From: Verrucomicrobiota bacterium
GTDB taxonomy: Bacteria; Verrucomicrobiota; Verrucomicrobiia; Limisphaerales; J093
Assembly (NCBI GenBank): GCA_016716505.1
Contig: JADJWF010000001.1
Span: 62,001-126,000 of the forward strand
Direction of reading: 5' to 3'
DNA length: 64,000 bases
Below the pieces are notes generated by a model. The model saw only the letters and a list, made by a program, of their open reading frames with translations, had not been told where the DNA came from and made no database searches. How positions within the stretch are numbered: position 1 is the first letter of the stretch; each line of letters starts with the position of its first letter. Made by a program: the position numbers and the translations under genes. Below are positions 27,905 to 36,299 of this stretch, one piece after another.

Positions 27905-28038
27905 TCGGGCCAAGAGCACCGGTGTGGTGCGCCAGTCGGACGTTTCGCCAGTGCCGGGCGCGCAAGGAACCTGAAGTTTCCGAAGCACGACTCCCTTGAG
28001 CGGTTCCCTAAATTCCTTTGAGCTGGTAATCCGTTAGC

Positions 28039-30206
28039 TTGGACCGGCTCCTTCCAGACTCGGCTGAACCTCGCCTGCACCGCTTTGCCGACCGGGCGAC
28101 GGGAGTCCTGCTGATTGCGATGGTGATCTTTTCGCCTTGGGCCTTCGGTGGCTGGCCCAAATGGTCCATTTGGACGATGAACGTCGGCGGCTACGCCTTG
28201 GGCTCGCTGTACTTCGCCAAGATCATAACCCGCTGGCGAACGGGTTTCCGTCCCGTGCGCTGGGGAGGACGCCAGCCGGCCTTCATCCGCTACGGCTTGG
28301 GAACGATCACGATCCTGCTGCTGGCGTGGTGCCTCACCAGCGCCATCAACGCTCGGGCAGTAGTGGACCTCGAAAAACTCGTGCTCGTCGAAAAGCCGCG
28401 CTGGATTAGCTGGTTGCCCCACAGCTACGATCAACCCTCGACGTGGTTCGCCTTCTGGCAGTATTTGGGGCTGGCTGGAGTCTTCTGGGCGTTACGGGAT
28501 TGGGTTGCCATCGCCACCCCGGGGGAACAGGTTTTGCTCGCGCGCCCAGACCTTTCGCAAGACCGGCTCGGTCCATCAAACTCGCCCGACCACGATTACG
28601 CTTCTCCCTCCAGGAGCTCCTTATTCCCGCTGTTCCTGATCGTCTCAATGGCTTCCTTTGGGTGTTGTGCGTAAACGGTGCGGCCGTGGCTTTGGTTGGC
28701 ATCATTTCCACCTTTGACAATCCGTCGAAGGTCCTCTGGCTGCTGCCGCACGAGACGCGCGCCGGTAATTTTTTTGGTCCCTTCTACTACCGAAACCACG
28801 GTGCGGCGTTTGCAAATCTGCTCTGGCCAGTCTGCCTCGGTCTCTGGCTGGCGCACAGCGTCCGAGCGGAGCGGACGGGACTTGGTTTTCTCGCTTCGCT
28901 CGGCCGCTCGCGGACTACTTTGCTGCCGTTGTGCGCGGTCGTAATGGTCGCGGCTCCGTTTATCTCCAGCAGCCGTGGCGGCAGCGTCGTCGCGGTGTTG
29001 TTGTTAGCCTCCTGTGTTCTTGTCCTGTTGTTCGCTCTCGCATCGAGTCGTGTGGTTCTCGCAGCAGCGGGTGCGGTCATCATCGCCGGCGGTGGGGTGG
29101 GGCTCGGGCTGGCTTGGGAATCGCTCCAACAGCGCTTTGTCCATGAGTTCTTCGCTCGACCGACAGGAGTCGGAATGCCGCTCACCGAGTACACGATTCG
29201 CGCCAAACTTCGGATCCCTTCAAAATGGGATCCGTCGCGTTCTACGTTTGTGGGGCTCTCCGACAGTCCAACCGTCTTGTGGGGTTTGCCGGGCACGATG
29301 ACACTGTCGCTGCGGAAGGGCGGTGTGTTCGAGGCCCGATTTGTTGGAGCCAGCCGCAGTCAGGTGCTGACGTTGGCCGCGACCAACGAGATTTTGGCCG
29401 AGGTCGGCCGGATGGTCGAGGTCATCTTCACCCATCGTGCGGTTGAATCGGCGGTTTACCTGAACGGTGAGGAATTGATTCTTTCCAAGTCGCAGACTCA
29501 GGCCGGCTTTGACTGGCCAGCCCGGCCGGCTGCGGCTTACCTGTGGGTCGGCCGCGGTGCCGGCGGTTCTCTCAAGTTCAACGACCGCATCGAAACTGTG
29601 ACATTGTTGGCTCGCGCCTTAAGTCCGTCTGAAATCAACATAGTGGCTGACAGGGATCCGAGGCCGGTTTCGGCCATTTGGCTGGGCGCCGAACAATCTC
29701 GCCGCGCATGGGAGGACTTTCAGCCCGTCCTAGATGTCTTCCCGCAGATGGTCTCGCCTCGCGTTTGGATTGAGACGGGCCTTGGCGGTCGGGCTGAGAT
29801 CGGCGAAGCATCCCGCAGGATGATGGCTGGTTATCCGGCCATCCTTGGGAGCGGCCCTCTCTCCTATGCTTCGCTTTTCCGTGTGTTTCAGGGGACAGCC
29901 GATCCCAACCGCGACTGGTTTGCCCACGATGACTATTTGGAGACTCGAATTACTTTCGGCCTTTTGGGTGCGGGTTTGATCTACACAGGACTGGCACTCT
30001 GTCCCCTGGCTGCCGCGACATTCGGAGGAGCTCCCGTGCCGTGGTGCTTGGGGGTGGCGATGCTATTGGCGCTGTCGGGTACCTTCTTCCACGCCCGGTT
30101 CGACTGGATCTTCCAGCTTCACTCTCTGTTGTTCATCGGCGTTTGCTTGGTCGCTATACTGGGATGCTCTAGCCTGCGCCGGCACGGCGCCGGGCCGGGA
30201 GCGTGA
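28039..30206 (+). pseudogene. O-antigen ligase/Wzy-family membrane protein with LamG-like insert, frameshifted (or sequence error)
   Basis: Two overlapping frames together give one O-antigen-ligase-like protein of about 720 residues. The first, from TTG 28039, covers the N-terminal membrane segments (LIAMVIFSPWAFGGWPKW ... VFWALRDWVAIATPG) and ends at 28674. The second carries LNGFLWVLCVNGAAVALVGI, the catalytic-loop-like FGPFYYRNHGAAFANLLWPV and the SSRGGS segment, and ends at 30206. Adding one base, most simply in the G5 run 28521-28525, joins them. Between the later membrane helices lies about 160 residues of laminin-G-like beta sandwich (about 29190-29670: EYTIRAKLRIPSKWDPS, AVYLNGEELILS, FNDRIETVTLLARALSPSE), predicted periplasmic. 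A polymerase or ligase with a possible carbohydrate-binding insert; the true state depends on that one base. Confidence 0.72.
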
Positions 30207-30249
30207 AACCGGATGGATCGGTGTCAATCTCTTGCCCAACAATCCGATT

Positions 30250-31341
30250 ATGGAATTCATAGATCTGAAACAGCAGTATCGCCGTTACCAAGCTGAAATT
30301 GATGACCGAATCCGGAAGGTTTTGGAGCATGGCCATTTCATCATGGGCCCGGAGATCGCAGAACTGGAGGCCGCTTTGGCTGCTTACGTGGGCGTCAAGC
30401 ACGCCATTACCGTGGCCAGTGGCACTGACAGCCTCGAAATCGCGTTGCGCGCGCTTGGAGTGGGGCCGGGGGACGAGGTCATTACCGTCGCGTTCACGTG
30501 GATCAGTACGGCCGAAGTCGCGGGGTTGGTCGGTGCCAAGCCGGTCTTCGTGGACATCCAGCCGACCACCTACAATATCAACGTTGACCTAATCGAGGCG
30601 GCCATTACGCCCCGCACCAAGGCGATTCTGCCCGTCAGCCTTTTTGGCCAAATGCCTGACTATGGTCGTATCAACGCCATCGCTGCGAAGCATGGGTTGC
30701 CGGTCATCGAGGACGGTGCCCAGAGTTTCGGTGCCACGCAGCGTGGCCAGCGAAGCTGTGGTGTGACACTGATTGGCAGCACCAGTTTCTTTCCGGCCAA
30801 ACCCCTGGGCTGCTACGGCGACGGCGGCGCACTGTTCACCAACGACGACGGGCTGGCGGAGCGGATGCGGGCGATTCGCACCCACGGGGGCCTCAAACGC
30901 CATCACCATCCGTTGGTGGGCATGAACGGGCGGTTTGACACCCTTCAGGCCGCCGTGTTACTGGCCAAGCTGCCGCACTTCGAGCAGGAGGTGGCGCGCC
31001 GCGGGGAGATTGGGGCGCGTTACAGCGAAAAGCTTCGGGAGGTGTGCGTCGTTCCCGAGGTGACCCCAAACAACACGCATGTGTATGCGCAGTACACGGT
31101 TCGGGTGCCAAACCGCGACGCGGTGGGGGAAAAGCTCAAGGCCCGGGGCATTCCCACGGCGGTCTATTATCCCAAATGCCTCCATGAACAGCCGGTCTTT
31201 GCCAACAACGGCTGCCGGTGGGGCGACCTCCCCGAGTCCGAACGGGCCTCACGGGAGGTGCTCAGTCTGCCGATGCACCCTTTCCTGGATATCGAGGAAC
31301 AGGACCGGGTGATTGCGGCGGTGAAGTCAGCGCTGACCTGA
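30250..31341 (+). CDS. wbpE: PLP-dependent 3-aminotransferase for UDP-GlcNAc3NA (WbpE/WlbC-like, DegT family)
   Basis: 363 residues, DegT/DnrJ/EryC1/StrS family. Typical start MEFIDLKQQY, substrate/PLP motifs ASGTDSLEIALRALGVGPGD and VIEDGAQSFGA, and Schiff-base Lys184 in FFPAKPLGCYGDGGALF. This last stretch and the NGRFDTLQAAVLLAKL segment are characteristic of the WbpE/WlbC group that aminates C3 of UDP-3-oxo-GlcNAcA. The WbpB-WbpD fusion lies directly downstream, completing the amination/acetylation steps. ATG 30250 was chosen over an upstream in-frame TTG at 30232. Confidence 0.9.
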   Translation: MEFIDLKQQYRRYQAEIDDRIRKVLEHGHFIMGPEIAELEAALAAYVGVKHAITVASGTDSLEIALRALGVGPGDEVITVAFTWISTAEVAGLVGAKPVFVDIQPTTYNINVDLIEAAITPRTKAILPVSLFGQMPDYGRINAIAAKHGLPVIEDGAQSFGATQRGQRSCGVTLIGSTSFFPAKPLGCYGDGGALFTNDDGLAERMRAIRTHGGLKRHHHPLVGMNGRFDTLQAAVLLAKLPHFEQEVARRGEIGARYSEKLREVCVVPEVTPNNTHVYAQYTVRVPNRDAVGEKLKARGIPTAVYYPKCLHEQPVFANNGCRWGDLPESERASREVLSLPMHPFLDIEEQDRVIAAVKSALT

Positions 31342-31383
31342 TTGTTGGCTTGGCAATCTCCGCCTGAAAACCTTTCCCGTAGC

Positions 31384-31401
31384 AGCCGACGTGAGGCGGC
31401 T
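31384..31401. repeat. Short hairpin element, possible dispersed repeat
   Basis: AGCCG (31384-31388) and CGGCT (31397-31401) flank ACGTGAGG, within GTAGCAGCCGACGTGAGGCG. From memory, similar short palindromic units are scattered in verrucomicrobial genomes; no second copy was noticed here. Confidence 0.28.
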
Positions 31402-31541
31402 GAGACTTAAAGCCATCCCTGGTCGCAGCAAAACTCAGGAAGCTCTGTCTTTCCCCGTGTCGCGTCCGCGGTCCTCACGCGGCGCGCCGGGCTCACCGTC
31501 GCTCCCCGTCTGTCTTCCTTAGCACTGTCCCATCCTTGATC

Positions 31542-33293
31542 ATGAATGCACCTTCCTTTCCGCGTGACCTGGCCCTGATCGGAGCCGGCTATTGGGGCAA
31601 GAATCTGGCGCGCAACTTCCGCGATCTTGGCGCCCTGCACACGCTGTGCGACTCGAATGCCAGCGTGCTGGACACCTACGGGAACGACTACGCCGGGATC
31701 CCCAAATGCACTCAGGTCGAGGAGGTAATGGCCAACCCAGCCATCCACAAGGTCGCCATCGCCGCTCCCGCGGCGCTGCACTACACCCTGGCCAAAGCGG
31801 CACTGCAGGCCGGCAAGGATGTCTTTGTGGAAAAACCGCTCTGCTTGGACGAGCGCGAGGCGGAGGAACTCGTGGCACTGGCCGCGTCATCGGGTCGGAT
31901 CCTCATGGTGGGCCACCTCCTCCAGTACCATCCCTGCGTCCGAAAGATCCAAGAGCTGCTCGCCGGAGGCGACCTGGGCAAGTTGTATTACGTGACCTCG
32001 AACCGACTGAACCTTGGCAAGATTCGCCAGGAGGAAAACGCCCTGTGGAGTTTCGCCCCCCACGATATCTCGGTAATCCTGTCCTTGGCTGGCCACCGCT
32101 TGCCCGAGCAGGTTCAGTGTGTCGGCGAGGACTACCTCAGCGACGGGGTGGCGGACACCACGGTGACGCTGCTTGGGTTCCCGGGCCGTGTCCGAGCCCA
32201 TGTGTATGTGAGCTGGCTCAATCCCTTCAAGGAACAGAAGCTGACGGTGGTGGGATCCAAAGGAATGGTCGTCTTCGATGATACCCAACCCTGGGGACAA
32301 AAATTGATTCTGCACCGGGACTACCTGACATGGGCCGGGGGGCAGGTCCCGACTCCATCGAAGGCCAAGGGCGAACCGGTTCTGGTGGCGGAAACCGAGC
32401 CCCTCCGCTGTGAATGCCAGCACTTCCTCGATTGTTGCCGCGATCGCACGGCGCCGCGAACGGATGGGGCGGAAGGACTCCGCGTTCTCAAGGTGCTGCG
32501 GATGGCCCAGGAGAGCCTCGAGCAGCAGGGTCGGCCCCTTGGCGACGCTTCAGAGAACCAAAGCGCCTCGAGGGGGCGGACCGGCGCACCGGACCGCGCC
32601 GTGTCCACAACGGTCGGCGCCGCTGCACCGGCAGGTGTCGGCATGCAACCGGACTATTACGTCCATCCGACCGCCGTCGTGGACGAGGGCGCTGTCGTGG
32701 GCAGGGGCACCAAGATCTGGCACTTCAGCCACGTCATGAAGGGGGCGCGGATCGGAGAGCGCTGTGTCCTCGGGCAAAATGTGAACGTGGACAACGGCGC
32801 CATCTTGGGCAACAACGTCAAGGTTCAGAACAACGTCTCGGTGTACACCGGCGTCGAGATCGAAGATGACGTCTTCCTCGGGCCCTCGTGCGTCCTCACC
32901 AACGTCACCAACCCCCGCAGCCAGGTGAATCGACACAGCTTGTACGAGAAGACCCGCATCCGGCGCGGCGCCACTGTCGGGGCCAATGCCACCATCGTCT
33001 GCGGAATCACCGTGGGACGGTACGCCTTCATTGCCGCGGGGGCCGTGGTGACTAAAGACGTTCCCGACTATGCGCTGATGGTGGGCAACCCCGCCCGCCA
33101 ACAAGGCTGGATGAGCCGCCACGGCCACCGCCTCAAACCGGGTCCCGACGGTTTCCTCACCTGCCCGGAGACCGGCTACCGCTACCAGGAATCCGATCAC
33201 GGCACCTTGCGTTGTGTGGACCTGAGCGAGGATGCCCCCCTGCCTCCGGAATGGTCCAAGGGAACCAGGTCCTACGACGAGTTCAAGCGCTGA
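31542..33293 (+). CDS. Fused WbpB-type oxidoreductase and WbpD-type N-acetyltransferase
   Basis: 583 residues. Residues 1 to about 330 are a Gfo/Idh/MocA oxidoreductase (LALIGAGYWGKNLARNF for NAD, VEKPLC with the conserved Lys, HDISVILSL) that oxidises C3 of UDP-GlcNAcA. After a low-complexity linker (about 330-368), residues about 369-583 are a left-handed beta-helix acetyltransferase of the WbpD/WlbB type (DYYVHPTAVVDEGAVVGRGT, NNVKVQNNVSVYTGVEIEDD, HSLYEKTRI). A short C-terminal extension contains CPETGYRY. This one protein performs the first and third steps around the WbpE aminotransferase. WlbA and WlbB are usually separate. Start ATG 31542; a TTG lies six bases upstream. Confidence 0.9.
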   Translation: MNAPSFPRDLALIGAGYWGKNLARNFRDLGALHTLCDSNASVLDTYGNDYAGIPKCTQVEEVMANPAIHKVAIAAPAALHYTLAKAALQAGKDVFVEKPLCLDEREAEELVALAASSGRILMVGHLLQYHPCVRKIQELLAGGDLGKLYYVTSNRLNLGKIRQEENALWSFAPHDISVILSLAGHRLPEQVQCVGEDYLSDGVADTTVTLLGFPGRVRAHVYVSWLNPFKEQKLTVVGSKGMVVFDDTQPWGQKLILHRDYLTWAGGQVPTPSKAKGEPVLVAETEPLRCECQHFLDCCRDRTAPRTDGAEGLRVLKVLRMAQESLEQQGRPLGDASENQSASRGRTGAPDRAVSTTVGAAAPAGVGMQPDYYVHPTAVVDEGAVVGRGTKIWHFSHVMKGARIGERCVLGQNVNVDNGAILGNNVKVQNNVSVYTGVEIEDDVFLGPSCVLTNVTNPRSQVNRHSLYEKTRIRRGATVGANATIVCGITVGRYAFIAAGAVVTKDVPDYALMVGNPARQQGWMSRHGHRLKPGPDGFLTCPETGYRYQESDHGTLRCVDLSEDAPLPPEWSKGTRSYDEFKR

Positions 33294-33439
33294 TCCCCCT
33301 CCACGGCCGGGGATTCGCACGCTGCTGCAAGTCCCGACGGGGCACCCATGACCAATGGCCAGGCCCCCGTCAGCAGGATTCCTCCATCGGCAAACCCCGC
33401 TCAGTTCGCACCTCCTGTAAGAGATCCGGCTCAAAGGTA

Positions 33440-33461
33440 GGGCGCGCACTCCGCTGCGCGC
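33440..33461. repeat. GC-rich hairpin, possible dispersed palindromic unit
   Basis: GGCGCGCA (33440-33447) and TGCGCGCC (33454-33461) separated by CTCCGC. It lies in the 440-bp gap between the WbpB-WbpD gene and wbpI. There is no T-run, so a terminator is unlikely; it looks like a REP-type unit. Confidence 0.4.
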
Positions 33462-33548
33462 CGGACAAGGGATACTCTAAGGCCCTGCAGATCTTCACCG
33501 ATCGAAGGCTCGAAAGAATCGTAACCCGCATCTCTACCAAGAAACGGA

Positions 33549-33587
33549 GCCAATTCGGGATTTCTCACGGAGAAATCCCGAATTGGC
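33549..33587. repeat. Perfect 18-bp-stem hairpin upstream of wbpI
   Basis: Left arm 33549-33566, loop ACG (33567-33569), right arm 33570-33587; all 18 pairs match (left arm GCCAATTCGGGATTTCTC). It is followed by CCTTCAAG, not by a T-run. It is too perfect to be chance; possible roles are an mRNA end or stabiliser, an operator, or the end of a lost mobile element. The rest of 33294-33734 shows no supported gene. Confidence 0.7.
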
Positions 33588-33734
33588 CCTTCAAGAATCG
33601 CCGGTTCATGATCCTTCCCTGTCCGTTCGCAGTTCCTACCGCTGCTATGCGGGGGACAATCGCACCAACCCGTCTCGCCCGTTGGCTCACCAACAGCCCC
33701 GCACACTTCGGTGGTCATTGAGTCGTTGCCCAGC

Positions 33735-34823
33735 ATGCCTTTCCGCATTCTCACCGTGGTCGGTGCCCGACCCCAGTTTATCAAGGCCGCCCCCGTCAGC
33801 GCGGCCCTGCACCAAGCCGGTATCTCCGAGTATCTCGTCCACACCGGCCAACATTACGATCGCGAGATGTCGGAGGTGTTCTTTGAGGAGTTGGACATCC
33901 GCCCCCCGGATCTCAACCTGGGCATCGGCTCTGGCACGCACGGCGCCCAAACCGGCGCCATGCTCTCCGCCCTCGAGCAGGCGATGCTGGCCCAACGACC
34001 CCACGCCGTTCTCGTCTATGGCGATACAAACTCCACCCTGGCCGGCACCCTCGCCGCCGCGAAACTTCAAATTCCGGTGGCCCACGTTGAGGCCGGCCTG
34101 CGCTCCTTCAACCGAACCATGCCCGAAGAAATCAACCGGATCGTGGCCGACGCCCTGAGTCATTGGCTCTTCGTTCCCTCCGACGTCGCCCGGGACAATC
34201 TTCTCCGCGAGGGTGTGCCCGCTGAGCGGATCCATTGGACGGGCGATGTGATGTATGATGCGCTTCTACAGTTTCGCCAAAGGGCCTCCGAGCGCTCGAT
34301 CATCCTCCAGCGGCTCAACCTAATCGGCCAACCCTACGTCTTGGCGACCATACACCGGCCAGCCAATACTGATGATCATGCGCGGCTCATGACAATCCTT
34401 GCAGGCCTGGCGCTCGTGGCGCGCGAACTGCGCGTGGTCCTTCCCCTGCATCCACGCACCCGCGCGCGGCTCGACGGGATGTCGGCGAAGCCCGCCGGTT
34501 TGGTGGAGATAATTGAACCGGTCGGCTTCCTCGACATGATTCAGCTTGAGGCGTCCGCAGAGGTTATCACCACCGACTCCGGCGGCGTGCAAAAAGAGGC
34601 CTTCTTCCACGGCGTTCCTTGTGTGACCCTGCGCGAGGAAACCGAATGGGTGGAAACCGTGGCCCTCGGCTGGAACCGCCTCTGCCCCCCGACCGGCGCA
34701 GAAACCATCGCTGCGGCCATCCTCGCCGCGCGCGGTGTCCTAGGTAAACCAGCGCATCCTTACGGCGATGGTCGTGCTGCTTGTAGGATCGCGAAAGTAA
34801 TTCTCTCCGTGGGCGGCTTATAG
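33735..34823 (+). CDS. wbpI: Non-hydrolysing UDP-sugar 2-epimerase (WbpI-like)
   Basis: 362 residues, UDP-GlcNAc 2-epimerase superfamily (GT-B fold). The typical pattern is visible: TVVGARPQFIKAAPV, HTGQHYDREMSEVFF, VYGDTNSTLAG, HVEAGLRSFNRTMPEEINR, TIHRPANTDD and TDSGGVQKEAF. Placed after WbpA, WbpE and WbpB-WbpD, it most likely converts UDP-GlcNAc3NAcA into UDP-ManNAc3NAcA. ATG 33735 is preferred over a GTG at 33711, as the family start (MPFRILTVVG) fits. It follows a 440-bp gap and may have its own promoter. Confidence 0.88.
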   Translation: MPFRILTVVGARPQFIKAAPVSAALHQAGISEYLVHTGQHYDREMSEVFFEELDIRPPDLNLGIGSGTHGAQTGAMLSALEQAMLAQRPHAVLVYGDTNSTLAGTLAAAKLQIPVAHVEAGLRSFNRTMPEEINRIVADALSHWLFVPSDVARDNLLREGVPAERIHWTGDVMYDALLQFRQRASERSIILQRLNLIGQPYVLATIHRPANTDDHARLMTILAGLALVARELRVVLPLHPRTRARLDGMSAKPAGLVEIIEPVGFLDMIQLEASAEVITTDSGGVQKEAFFHGVPCVTLREETEWVETVALGWNRLCPPTGAETIAAAILAARGVLGKPAHPYGDGRAACRIAKVILSVGGL

Positions 34824-35171
34824 CTAGTTCGCCTCCTATTTGCCGCACATGTAACTAGTTAAAAGTCGGTCACTCATAAATCCCTCAGCTTAACGTAAAC
34901 CCGGCATAGGCAAACAGTTAAAATACTGCCTACATTGTCAAATTGCTAGATTTGATCTAAAGCGAAATCTTACTGAGTAATCCGTAGTAAAGGCGACATT
35001 GCGGCAGCGCTTCCAGTTCGGCAAGCCTAAGTCCCGTGCTTGCACGGCTCGAACTGTGTCGCGGTGATACTAATAAATTACCTTTTATCTCTCGTCGATT
35101 CTTGGCATGAGGCAAGGCCACCTCCCATTCCCCAGTTCTCCGGCTTTCGAGCCGATGCTGTCTTGAGTCAA
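34824..35171. other. AT-rich intergenic region
   Basis: About 350 bp, clearly richer in A and T than the flanking modules (for example 34850-34990). No gene is supported, although the frame of the next gene is open back to 35040. It is a likely promoter region, and it marks the left edge of the lower-GC central block. Confidence 0.5.
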
Positions 35172-36278
35172 ATGCCGCTGATTGACCTTATCGCAGGCGC
35201 TCGCCCCAACTTCGTGAAGATTGCCTCAATCATTGAGGCTATCAAGGAAGCACAAGCGCGCGGTAGCGATCTTCGATACCGACTCGTCCATACGGGTCAG
35301 CACTATGACCGGTCGCTGTCGGGCTCTTTCTTTAAGGATCTTGGGATTCCATCCCCCGGCGTCAACCTGGAGGCTGGCTCAGGCACCCAAGCGGAGCAGA
35401 CGGGAGCAATCATGGTACGCTACGAGAAACTGCTGACCGCCAGTTCCTCCGATCTCACGCTAGTGGTTGGCGACGTCAACTCCACCATTGCATGCGCGAT
35501 CGTGGCTCGAAAGCTCGGGATTCCGGTGGCTCACGTTGAGGCCGGCATACGGTCAGGCGACTGGACTATGCCCGAGGAAATCAACCGAGTGGTAACCGAT
35601 TCGATCTCCAACTGGTTTTTTACCACGAGTGAGTGGGCTGGAGAGAATCTACGACGCTCGGGGGTTGATGTGAGTCGCATCTTCTTTGTCGGAAACACCA
35701 TGGTTGACACCTTGCTGCGCCACCTGCCCCGGCTCCGCCCGCCGTCTTGTTGGACCGAGCACAATCTCGCACGAGGTCATTACTTTGTGTTGACTCTCCA
35801 CCGGCCGAGCAATGTGGACGAACGGAGTCATCTGCTCGAAACGGTTCGCGAAGTTGCGACGGGTGCCCAAGGCGGGTTGGTTATATTTCCCATTCATCCC
35901 CGTACGCGCAAAGTGCTGGGCGAATCAGTGCAGGGCGAGTTGCCGGAGAATCTTATCTTAGTGGAGCCGCTCCGCTACCTCGAGTTCAATTTCTTGGTGA
36001 AGAACGCCAAAGCAGTAATTACGGACTCCGGCGGAATAACGGAAGAAACCACGGTGCTGGGGGTGCCCTGCTTGACTTTACGCGACTCGACGGAACGCCC
36101 AGAAACGGTTAGCATCGGCACAAATGAATTGGTGGGTAGTGATCCTGGACGTATCAAACCGGCATTGGCGCGCGTGATCAAAGGATTGTGGAAGAAGGGA
36201 TCCATTCCGGCTCTTTGGGATGGTAACGCTGGGCATCGCATAGTCGGAGTCCTTGAAAACCTCAGGACTCTGATTTGA
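35172..36278 (+). CDS. wecB: Non-hydrolysing UDP-N-acetylglucosamine 2-epimerase (WecB-like)
   Basis: 368 residues, the same superfamily as wbpI but only distantly similar to it. Motifs: LIAGARPNFVKIASIIEA, HTGQHYDRSLSGSFF, VVGDVNSTIACAIVA, HVEAGIRSGDWTMPEEINR, TLHRPSNVDE, ITDSGGITEETTVLG. It interconverts UDP-GlcNAc and UDP-ManNAc or a related sugar. With the dehydrogenase at 21245 this could give UDP-ManNAcA. ATG 35172 was selected at the family N-terminus; an ORF extension to 35040 lacks similarity. It opens the lower-GC block that carries wzx, wzy and several glycosyltransferases. Confidence 0.87.
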   Translation: MPLIDLIAGARPNFVKIASIIEAIKEAQARGSDLRYRLVHTGQHYDRSLSGSFFKDLGIPSPGVNLEAGSGTQAEQTGAIMVRYEKLLTASSSDLTLVVGDVNSTIACAIVARKLGIPVAHVEAGIRSGDWTMPEEINRVVTDSISNWFFTTSEWAGENLRRSGVDVSRIFFVGNTMVDTLLRHLPRLRPPSCWTEHNLARGHYFVLTLHRPSNVDERSHLLETVREVATGAQGGLVIFPIHPRTRKVLGESVQGELPENLILVEPLRYLEFNFLVKNAKAVITDSGGITEETTVLGVPCLTLRDSTERPETVSIGTNELVGSDPGRIKPALARVIKGLWKKGSIPALWDGNAGHRIVGVLENLRTLI

Positions 36279-36299
36279 TATGCGTCGTAGATTGAGAAA

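Noticed and set aside
33212..33721. 169-residue plus-strand frame between wbpD and wbpI
   Set aside because: It contains both hairpins, has no domain, and overlaps the end of the fusion gene in another frame.
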